A DNA stretch of 6,044 bases from an uncultured Bacteroidales bacterium (GTDB taxonomy: Bacteria; Bacteroidota; Bacteroidia; Bacteroidales; UBA932), in contig CABQAB010000122.1 in NCBI GenBank assembly GCA_902461985.1, forward strand, positions 1 to 6,044, read 5' to 3'. Made by a program: the position numbers and the translations under genes. Of this stretch, positions 1 through 4,920 are shown in pieces (position 1 is the first letter of the stretch; the number at the start of each line of letters is the position of its first letter). The notes beneath the pieces are model-generated. The model did not search any database and was not told the DNA's origin. It saw only the letters and a list, made by a program, of their open reading frames with translations.

Positions 1-216
1 CCACAATACACAGATAAAGACAGCCGCGACAGATGAGGCTGCGGCAAACCAAATGATACGATGACGGAAAATCTTTCTCTTCTCAGCAATGACACGTCCT
101 TCCACATCCAGCCACATCGCATCCAGCTCTTCCGAAGCCACATGTTTCTCATTGTGTCTTGCATATTCGAGCAATCTACGAGCAACGACGAAAAAATTAT
201 GTCTATCCTTTTCCAT
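1..216 (-). CDS. FecR-family anti-sigma factor, N-terminal part (runs off left edge)
   Basis: The minus strand is open from an ATG at 216 to the window edge, giving 72 residues beginning MEKDRHNFFVVARRLLEY. The N-terminal ~50 residues are charged and helical, as in the cytoplasmic sigma-binding domain of FecR-like regulators. A basic stretch (KRKIFRHR, about 46-53) is followed by a hydrophobic segment (about 54-72, rich in A, V, I and W) that is most likely the single inner-membrane span. The periplasmic FecR and C-terminal domains would lie beyond the edge. It sits directly downstream of an ECF sigma gene on the same strand, the standard order in Bacteroidetes, where the anti-sigma protein holds the sigma factor until an outer-membrane transducer signals. 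No Shine-Dalgarno sequence is visible before the ATG, which is common in this phylum. The family assignment rests on topology and context, since the conserved FecR domain itself is not in view. Confidence 0.8.
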   Translation of the reverse strand, partial: MEKDRHNFFVVARRLLEYARHNEKHVASEELDAMWLDVEGRVIAEKRKIFRHRIIWFAAASSVAAVFICVLW

Positions 217-265
217 TGTTTTAGCGTTCTATGTATCTAAAACGGAAAAGTGCAATATTTCTACT

Positions 266-302
266 CACTTTTTTCAGTAAAAATATAAAATACTGTGAAG
301 TG
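266..302. repeat. Imperfect inverted repeat between sigma and anti-sigma genes
   Basis: Two nested inverted pairs are visible: CACTT (266-270) with AAGTG (298-302), and CAGTA (275-279) with TACTG (291-295). They enclose an 11-base AT-only loop, and the two stems are separated by a 4-versus-2-base internal loop. The structure begins right after the sigma factor stop codon (304-306 on the minus strand) and ends about 50 bases before the anti-sigma ATG. It could be a weak terminator, an attenuator or an mRNA-processing hairpin that sets the ratio of the two products. In the minus direction it is not followed by a clean U-run, so a strong rho-independent terminator is unlikely. Chance is possible in such AT-rich sequence. 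Confidence 0.3.
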
Positions 303-303
303 G

Positions 304-900
304 TCAGGAAAACAGCAGAATAAACAGGAGCAGATACTCCTCAAGAGTCATTCTGGAACGCAGGTTGGCAAGCGCACGTGACACAAGGTTCATGGTAGAC
401 TGCGGCTTTATGTTCATGACTGCCGCCATTTCCTTGTAGGACAATCCCTTGACATAATGCAACCAGATTGCCATCCGCTGGTTTTCCGGAAGAGCCCTGT
501 ATGCATCTATGAGCTTACGGCTCATCTGAAGAGCCTCGTCATTGTCCTTGAAAAGTGCCTCCAGGGCGGAATCCTCTATCCTGAACTCGAAGAAATGCTC
601 ATTCAGGTCTTCCGTAATCTTCAATGAGGCCAGCTTGTCCGATATCGTATTCTTCAATGCGGTCAGAAGATAGGAGCGGACATAGTCCGTTGATGACAGC
701 CGCTTGCTGGTGCAGAGCTTCACAAAGACATCCTGTATGCAGTCCTTGACAAAGTCCTCGTCCTGAGTGTATTTGAGACCGAAGTTCAGCAATAATTCAT
801 AGTGCTCCCGATAAAGTGAGGATACGGCTTTCATATCACCTTTCAATACGAGTTCCCATAAATCCGTATCTTTCATATTCTGATATGAAGTATAATGCAT
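304..900 (-). CDS. RNA polymerase ECF-type sigma-70 factor
   Basis: The 198-residue protein has the two-domain layout and length of extracytoplasmic-function sigma factors. The region 2 core is at about 27-65 (LYREHYELLLNFGLKY followed by a D-F-V-K-D-C-I-Q-D-V-F-V-K-L helix that contacts core polymerase and the -10 region). Region 4 is at about 136-183 (ALPENQRMAIWLHYVKGLSY, then KEMAAVMNIKPQSTMNLVSRA), the helix-turn-helix that reads the -35 element. Its role would be to redirect RNA polymerase to a small regulon, probably an uptake locus, under control of the FecR-like protein encoded next. The short tail after region 4 is strikingly hydrophobic (EEYLLLFILLFS). The start is uncertain: the first ATG is at 900, but Met9 (876, MKDTDLWELV) fits the usual short lead into region 2. 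A Bacteroides-type -7 box lies 45 bases upstream of the first ATG. Family assignment is secure; the regulon is not visible. Confidence 0.93.
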   Translation of the reverse strand: MHYTSYQNMKDTDLWELVLKGDMKAVSSLYREHYELLLNFGLKYTQDEDFVKDCIQDVFVKLCTSKRLSSTDYVRSYLLTALKNTISDKLASLKITEDLNEHFFEFRIEDSALEALFKDNDEALQMSRKLIDAYRALPENQRMAIWLHYVKGLSYKEMAAVMNIKPQSTMNLVSRALANLRSRMTLEEYLLLFILLFS

Positions 901-944
901 CGGAAAGACAAATGTGTTTATTCTATCAAATCACTAATCTCCCG

Positions 945-952
945 CAAAGATA
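945..952 (-). promoter_or_regulatory. Bacteroides -7 promoter element for the sigma factor gene
   Basis: Read on the minus strand the bases are TATCTTTG, a full match to the Bacteroides -7 consensus TAnnTTTG. It lies 45 bases upstream of the first ATG of the sigma gene at 900. No convincing TTTG (-33) element is found 19-22 bases further upstream, so the call rests on the -7 box and its position in a divergent intergenic region. Confidence 0.55.
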
Positions 953-1020
953 CTATTTTTCTCATACAATGATATCCACGGCGATTTTTTAAATAAAAAA
1001 TGACTTCACGGAATTTTAGT

Positions 1021-1028
1021 TACCTTTG
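1021..1028 (+). promoter_or_regulatory. Bacteroides -7 promoter element for the acetyltransferase pair
   Basis: TACCTTTG matches the Bacteroides -7 consensus TAnnTTTG and ends 33 bases before the ATG at 1062. A -33 TTTG is not evident; the upstream stretch is A- and T-rich. With no such box in the 35 bases between the next two genes, this promoter probably drives both acetyltransferase genes. Confidence 0.5.
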
Positions 1029-1061
1029 TAATCGGGTCGAGGACTCATAACATACAATAAG

Positions 1062-1613
1062 ATGATTGAAACAGAAAGGTTGATTTTGCGCCCGTGGCAG
1101 GAATCGGAAGCCGGGATACTATATAGATACGCAAGTGATCCGGATATCGGTCCTGTTGCAGGCTGGCCTCCACATACATCAGTGGAAGATAGTCTGGAAA
1201 TCATCCGGACTGTATTTTCTGCGCCGGAGACCTATGCAGTTGTCTTGAAAGACACCGACGAACCTGTAGGCTGTTGCGGGATAATGTTTGCCGACAGTCT
1301 TCATTCCGCCAATATTAAAGAAGGCGAGGCAGAGATAGGATATTGGATCGGCAAACCTTATTGGGGGCAGGGGCTGATTCCCGAAGCGGTCAAAGCCTTG
1401 CTGGCGAGATGTTTCAATGAGCTGAAGCTCAATGCCGTATGGTGCGGATATTATGACGGCAACATTAAATCAAAGCGTGTTATTGAAAAATGCGGTTTCA
1501 CATTCCACCATACAAATTGGGGCATCATATCTCCTCTTGGCGATGAACGGACGGAACACTTCTACTTAATGACACAGAATGACTATTCTCGCATGAAGAA
1601 CAAAACAAGATAA
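1062..1613 (+). CDS. GNAT-family N-acetyltransferase (RimJ/RimL type)
   Basis: This 183-residue protein opens with IETERLILRPW, the typical first strand of the RimJ/RimL-like branch of the GNAT superfamily, which transfers the acetyl group of acetyl-CoA to an amine. Central motif A is clear at about 91-113: EIGYWIGKPYWGQGLIPEA, with QGLIPEA in the place of the Q/RxxGxG/A pyrophosphate-binding loop. The later motif NIKSKRVIEKCGF (134-146) is the usual asparagine-to-GF segment at the end of the fold. Length is normal and the frame is intact. The protein is cytoplasmic, as no signal sequence is present. The substrate cannot be read from sequence: ribosomal protein N-termini, a small molecule or an antibiotic are all possible for this branch. 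It is probably cotranscribed with the CatA-like gene 35 bases downstream. Confidence 0.92.
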   Translation: MIETERLILRPWQESEAGILYRYASDPDIGPVAGWPPHTSVEDSLEIIRTVFSAPETYAVVLKDTDEPVGCCGIMFADSLHSANIKEGEAEIGYWIGKPYWGQGLIPEAVKALLARCFNELKLNAVWCGYYDGNIKSKRVIEKCGFTFHHTNWGIISPLGDERTEHFYLMTQNDYSRMKNKTR

Positions 1614-1648
1614 AGTCGGACTCAACCATAAACCTTGAATTATAAAAG

Positions 1649-2272
1649 ATGATGCAGGAAATCGACCCGATGCGGACTACCCGCGCCTACGCTTTCGAGA
1701 TGTGGATGAAAGCCCCGATGCCGATGGTGACTCTGATTAAGACACTTGACGTGACACGGTTGCGCCACATCAGCCGCCGGCGTGGGCTGAAATTCAATAT
1801 GCTGATGTGCTGGTGCATAGGTAAAGCCGCCACTCAGGTAAAGGAATTCTATATGCTCCCGGTCGGAGACAGACTTATGCACTACGATTCGATAGCCGTC
1901 AATACCATTGTAGCCAACCGGGAAGGAGAGGTCAGTTCATGCGACATACCTTTCTGCGATGACCTGTCAAAGTTCAATGCAGATTATATGCGCCTGACAC
2001 GACAAGTCGCCCAATCATGCGTAAACCATGACATTAATGACAGCATGGTAATCGGGACCTCGGCACTGGCCCGATACGAAATCGACGGAGCCGTGGGGAT
2101 GTACAGCGGCGTGTTCAACAATCCGTTCATGATATGGGGATGTTACCGCAGAAACTGGTTCAAGACACATCTGACGGTATCCTTTCAGTTCCATCACACA
2201 CAGATGGACGGTGCACATGCAGCCCGCTTCCTTGACCTTCTTCAAAAAGAGATACAGGGCATATATCATTGA
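1649..2272 (+). CDS. CatA-like O-acetyltransferase (chloramphenicol acetyltransferase fold)
   Basis: The 207-residue protein is close to the length of trimeric chloramphenicol acetyltransferases (about 215-220). Near the C-terminus SFQFHHTQMDGAHAARFLDL (178-197) carries the family motif HHxxxDG: His183 corresponds to the catalytic base and Asp187 to the structural aspartate. Arg12 in TTRAYAFEMW may be the counterpart of the conserved arginine that pairs with that aspartate. GTSALARYE (136-144) aligns with the PWTSF-type segment that carries the active-site Ser/Thr. The motif differs from the classic resistance enzymes (QVHHSVCDGYH), so this is better called a CatA-like acetyltransferase; chloramphenicol may not be the substrate. 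The start is chosen at the first of two adjacent ATGs; Met2 or Met8 are alternatives. It follows the GNAT gene by 35 bases with no promoter box between, suggesting a two-gene transcript. Confidence 0.88.
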   Translation: MMQEIDPMRTTRAYAFEMWMKAPMPMVTLIKTLDVTRLRHISRRRGLKFNMLMCWCIGKAATQVKEFYMLPVGDRLMHYDSIAVNTIVANREGEVSSCDIPFCDDLSKFNADYMRLTRQVAQSCVNHDINDSMVIGTSALARYEIDGAVGMYSGVFNNPFMIWGCYRRNWFKTHLTVSFQFHHTQMDGAHAARFLDLLQKEIQGIYH

Positions 2273-2330
2273 ATTGACAGCTTTTTACAAAACAATTCAC
2301 TTGACTGGTGCATAATTAAAGACAAGTAAT

Positions 2331-2338
2331 TATATTTG
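2331..2338 (+). promoter_or_regulatory. Bacteroides -7 promoter element for the ATPase gene
   Basis: TATATTTG is a full match to TAnnTTTG and lies 43 bases before the ATPase ATG at 2382. At the expected 20-base spacing upstream the bases are GGTG (2307-2310), only a half match to the -33 TTTG. The expected transcription start, a few bases downstream, falls inside the palindrome at 2342-2357. Confidence 0.6.
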
Positions 2339-2372
2339 CAGTGCGTAAAAATACGCAATCCACTGCGTAAAA
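2338..2372 (+). promoter_or_regulatory. Palindromic operator-like site with a repeated half-site
   Basis: TGCGTAAAAATACGCA (2342-2357) is a perfect inverted repeat with 6-base arms and an AAAA centre. The sequence TGCGTAAAA occurs again at 2364-2372, 22 bases after the first copy, about two helical turns, so it faces the same side of the DNA. In addition GCAGTG (2338-2343) pairs with CACTGC (2361-2366), flanking an inner CGTA/TACG pair, so the region could also form a bulged hairpin. Its position at the predicted transcription start suits a repressor or autoregulatory site. The binding protein is unknown; the neighbouring ATPase has no obvious helix-turn-helix. Confidence 0.5.
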
Positions 2373-2381
2373 TGTAATCCA

Positions 2382-3566
2382 ATGTACAAGAGGACTGAAT
2401 ATCAGACAATTAAGAGTAGGCTTGAAGAACCGCGAAAGTTCATTCAAGTCGTTATGGGAGCCCGCCAGATTGGCAAGTCGACCGTTGTAAAACAAGTTCT
2501 GAAAGATTTGGACGCACCATTCCAATTCTACTCGGCAGACAATATCCCCGCCACAAACAGTGCATGGATTTCCGATTGCTGGTCAGCTGTCCGCAGTCTA
2601 AAAAAAAATAACGGTTGGAAAAGCGTAATCCTCGTAATAGACGAGATTCAGAAAATTGCCAATTGGAGTGAGGCTGTAAAAAAGGAATGGGACAGCGACT
2701 CCTTTAACGACATCAATGTCAAAGTCCTGTTACTCGGCAGTAGCCGTGTCCTACTCGAAAAAGGATTGTCCGAATCCTTGGCCGGACGATTTGAGGAAAT
2801 ACGAATGAGCCACTGGAGTTATACAGAGATGAACGAAGCGTTCGGTATGTCGCTTGAACAGTATATTTTCTTCGGTGGGTACCCGGGTACTGCTCCACTC
2901 ATTGGCGACGAGGAACGTTTTCAGCAATATATCCAGTCCGCAATAATTGAGGCTACAATCAATAAGGATATCCTGATGGATACTCCTATCAGCAAACCTG
3001 CATTGCTGAGACAGACATTTGAACTTGGCGCGGCATATTCCGGAGAATTACTGTCCCTCAATAAGATGCTCGGCTCGTTACAAGATGCAGGTAACACAAC
3101 TACTCTTGCAGGATATATCAATCTGCTCAGTGAAAGTGGCATGTTGTGCGGTTTGCAGAAGTATAGCATTGACCGGGCAAGGCGTAAAGCAAGCATTCCC
3201 AAATTGCAGGTATACAACAATGCTCTTAAGATGATTTATAATGGTTTGACTTTTGAGCAAGCCCTTACTGACCGCAAAGCATGGGGACATATCTTTGAGT
3301 CCGGGATTGGTGCCTACCTCGTAAGTCAGGCATTTATCCATCGATTTGAGGTATTCTACTGGCGGGAACGCAATGACGAAGTGGATTTCATTCTCCGCAA
3401 GAATAAATCCTCAGTTGCAATAGAAATCAAAAGCAATGCAGAAAAATGCACTGACGGTTTGAAACGATTCAAAGAACTTTTCAATCCCACCACATCGTTT
3501 ATTGTTGGCGATGGAGGCATCTCAGCGCAAGACTTCCTCAATATGGATTTAACAAAGTTATTCTGA
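2382..3566 (+). CDS. AAA-family ATPase with DUF4143 and PD-(D/E)XK-like C-terminal part
   Basis: The 394-residue protein begins with an ATPase domain. Walker A is GARQIGKST (26-34), Walker B is VILVIDEIQ (82-90; Asp87, Glu88), a likely sensor strand is VLLLGSS (115-121), and SLAGRFEEI (132-140) carries an arginine typical of this family. The C-terminal half matches the DUF4143 type: WGHIFESGIGAYL (301-313), then YWRERNDEVDFIL (327-339) and VAIEIKSN (345-352). In these, Glu308, Asp335, Glu348 and Lys350 form a pattern like the E-D-ExK core of the restriction-endonuclease fold. Whether such proteins cut nucleic acid is not settled; many Bacteroidetes carry several paralogues of unclear function. 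It is cytoplasmic and alone in its unit, preceded by its own promoter and palindrome and convergent with dtd. By eye it is more AT-rich than the genes on its right, suggesting separate acquisition. Codons 73-76 contain an A9 run (2600-2608). Confidence 0.92.
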   Translation: MYKRTEYQTIKSRLEEPRKFIQVVMGARQIGKSTVVKQVLKDLDAPFQFYSADNIPATNSAWISDCWSAVRSLKKNNGWKSVILVIDEIQKIANWSEAVKKEWDSDSFNDINVKVLLLGSSRVLLEKGLSESLAGRFEEIRMSHWSYTEMNEAFGMSLEQYIFFGGYPGTAPLIGDEERFQQYIQSAIIEATINKDILMDTPISKPALLRQTFELGAAYSGELLSLNKMLGSLQDAGNTTTLAGYINLLSESGMLCGLQKYSIDRARRKASIPKLQVYNNALKMIYNGLTFEQALTDRKAWGHIFESGIGAYLVSQAFIHRFEVFYWRERNDEVDFILRKNKSSVAIEIKSNAEKCTDGLKRFKELFNPTTSFIVGDGGISAQDFLNMDLTKLF

Positions 3567-3629
3567 TTGCCTGATGTTAAGACTATCCTTTGACCTGAAA
3601 TGTATATAGGCAGAATAGCAGCAAATCGG

Positions 3630-4085
3630 CTACTCCCTTGTCTTTGAGTCTATGATGATGGTCACCGGACCGTCATTTACAAGGCTAACCTGCATATCGG
3701 CCCCGAAAATGCCACGCGCGACAGGCTGCCCGAGAGAGTCTGACACCTTTTTGCAAAACAACTCGTAGAGAGGTGCGGAAACATCAGGCCGGGCAGCCCG
3801 GATATATGACGGACGGTTCCCGTGCGACGTACTTGCATAAAGGGTAAACTGACTGACAATCATTACATCTCCATTTACGTCCCGGACAGACAGATTCATC
3901 ACGCCGTTCCCGTCATCGAAAACCCTCAAGGCGCATATCTTCCGCGTCATCCAGTCTATATCGGCTTCGACATCCCCGTTCTCAAAAGCGGCAAGCACCA
4001 TCAGCCCCTTCCCTATCCCGCTGTCATAATTCTCGGCCTCCACCCTGACGGAAGCAGACTTCACCCTTTGTATTACCACTCTCAT
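3630..4085 (-). CDS. dtd: D-aminoacyl-tRNA deacylase (D-Tyr-tRNA(Tyr) deacylase)
   Basis: This cytoplasmic homodimeric enzyme hydrolyses D-amino acids (and glycine mischarged on tRNA-Ala) from tRNA, a proofreading step that keeps D-residues out of protein. The protein opens MRVVIQRVKSASV, matching the family N-terminus, and contains the two signature motifs SQFTL (residues 78-82 from this start) and NDGPVT (137-142), whose Gly-cisPro lies in the active site. GNRPSY and FGADMQVSLV are also conserved. The length of 151 residues is normal and no key residue is missing. The start at 4085 is chosen because it aligns with the family N-terminus. An in-frame ATG four codons earlier (4097) overlaps the upstream gene's stop as ATGA and may be used through translational coupling, giving MIVDMRVV. 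It is the last gene of the minus-strand cluster behind the MATE pump and the exported protein. Confidence 0.96.
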   Translation of the reverse strand: MRVVIQRVKSASVRVEAENYDSGIGKGLMVLAAFENGDVEADIDWMTRKICALRVFDDGNGVMNLSVRDVNGDVMIVSQFTLYASTSHGNRPSYIRAARPDVSAPLYELFCKKVSDSLGQPVARGIFGADMQVSLVNDGPVTIIIDSKTRE

Positions 4086-4093
4086 ATCTACTA

Positions 4094-4882
4094 TCATTCA
4101 AAGTTAATCCCCTGCCTCGCGAAGCGGCGTTTCAGCGAAGCGTTCTGGGCACGCCGCAGGAAAGACGGCATGTCCGCGCGGAGGATGCCCATCAGTATCT
4201 CAGCCTTTTTCTGCACCGGAATCTCTTCCCGGCTGGCTGCCTGTATTGACTTGACAAGTTCTCTGCCCTCAGCCTCGTCTATCTTGCGTATCGCATTTAT
4301 AAGGTCGCCTACGACGGAACCGAACTCCTGCACTCCGTCAAAGTCTTTGTTGTCAGGGGTGTAGTCTCCGATGAGGTGAACATCGTACACGATGGAAATC
4401 ATGGCATTGGCGTATGCCGCATCCCGGCCTCCGGAAGCGAAGCCGAACAGTTTTTCCGTCATGGCATTGGCTTCGCGGTTGCGTCTCTGCTGCTCGTTTG
4501 CGACAGTCTGCCTGAACCTCAGGACTTCCGCCGGGTCACGTCCCCAAGGAAGTGCATCCACCTTTGCCTGCAGGCCGTCGTTCCATGGTCGCGAATTGTA
4601 ACCCCAATGGAAAAGGAGGCGGTGTTTGCACTTGAATCCCGGAAATTCGGATTTCAGATAGTTGTAGAAGTCCAGTCCGCCGTATTCCGGAAGTGCGACT
4701 CCTTTGTATCCGTCAATCATCTTCGAACTGATCTGGCGCATCCACGCCGTGACCGCAGCGTTTTCTTCAAATCCGAGTACCGCATAGAAATCCGCCTTGT
4801 GCTGTTCAAAGCCGGAATGTGCACGGCAGTTGATTTGCAGCATGCCGCAGATGAGAATCAGTACTGTTGCCAATTTCTTCAT
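4094..4882 (-). CDS. Exported protein of unknown function, possibly a divergent zinc phospholipase C / S1-P1-like protein
   Basis: I do not recognise this family with confidence. From Met at 4882 the protein has 262 residues and starts MKKLATVLILICGMLQINCRAHS, a clear signal peptide. LQINC is a poor lipobox, so cleavage by signal peptidase I near CRA-H is as likely as lipidation. An ATG at 4909 adds nine residues (MSSKHTASV) and is less likely because it lengthens the n-region. The mature part is helical and rich in aromatics, with FHWGYNSRPW, a Q/R-rich helix (RQTVANEQQRRNRE), and VYDVHLIGDYTPDN. The HLIGD segment resembles the HxxGD metal-binding helix of zinc-dependent phospholipase C and S1/P1 nucleases, but the full set of ligands is not evident, so this is only a hint. 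It lies between a MATE pump gene (stop at 4921-4923) and dtd, with which it may overlap by ATGA, so it is probably cotranscribed with both. Confidence 0.8.
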   Translation of the reverse strand: MKKLATVLILICGMLQINCRAHSGFEQHKADFYAVLGFEENAAVTAWMRQISSKMIDGYKGVALPEYGGLDFYNYLKSEFPGFKCKHRLLFHWGYNSRPWNDGLQAKVDALPWGRDPAEVLRFRQTVANEQQRRNREANAMTEKLFGFASGGRDAAYANAMISIVYDVHLIGDYTPDNKDFDGVQEFGSVVGDLINAIRKIDEAEGRELVKSIQAASREEIPVQKKAEILMGILRADMPSFLRRAQNASLKRRFARQGINFE

Positions 4883-4920
4883 GACGCTTGCTGTATGTTT
4901 TGAACTCATAAAGTTACGTA

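Noticed and set aside
89..280. Plus-strand open frame of 63 codons over the anti-sigma gene start
   Set aside because: It is Ser/Thr/Cys-rich without any recognisable domain, and the opposite strand encodes the expected FecR N-terminus in the expected order after the sigma gene.
1649..2272. Calling the CatA-like gene a chloramphenicol resistance gene (cat)
   Set aside because: The catalytic HHxxxDG is present, but the surrounding motif differs from classic resistance enzymes; the substrate cannot be claimed from sequence.
2270..2299. TGAATTG / CAATTCA inverted repeat after the CatA-like gene as a terminator
   Set aside because: The stem is only 7 bases and AT-rich, the loop is 16 bases, and no T-run follows, so a rho-independent terminator is not supported.
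3567..3629. Possible bidirectional terminator between the convergent ATPase and dtd genes
   Set aside because: Only short pairings (for example TAGC with GCTA, or TGCCT with a distant AGGCA) are present, with no stable stem followed by a T-run.
3822..4903. Two open frames on the plus strand opposite dtd and the exported-protein gene (3822-4364 and 4376-4903)
   Set aside because: Both lie antisense to genes with clear motifs or a signal peptide, lack promoter boxes, and have unnatural composition.
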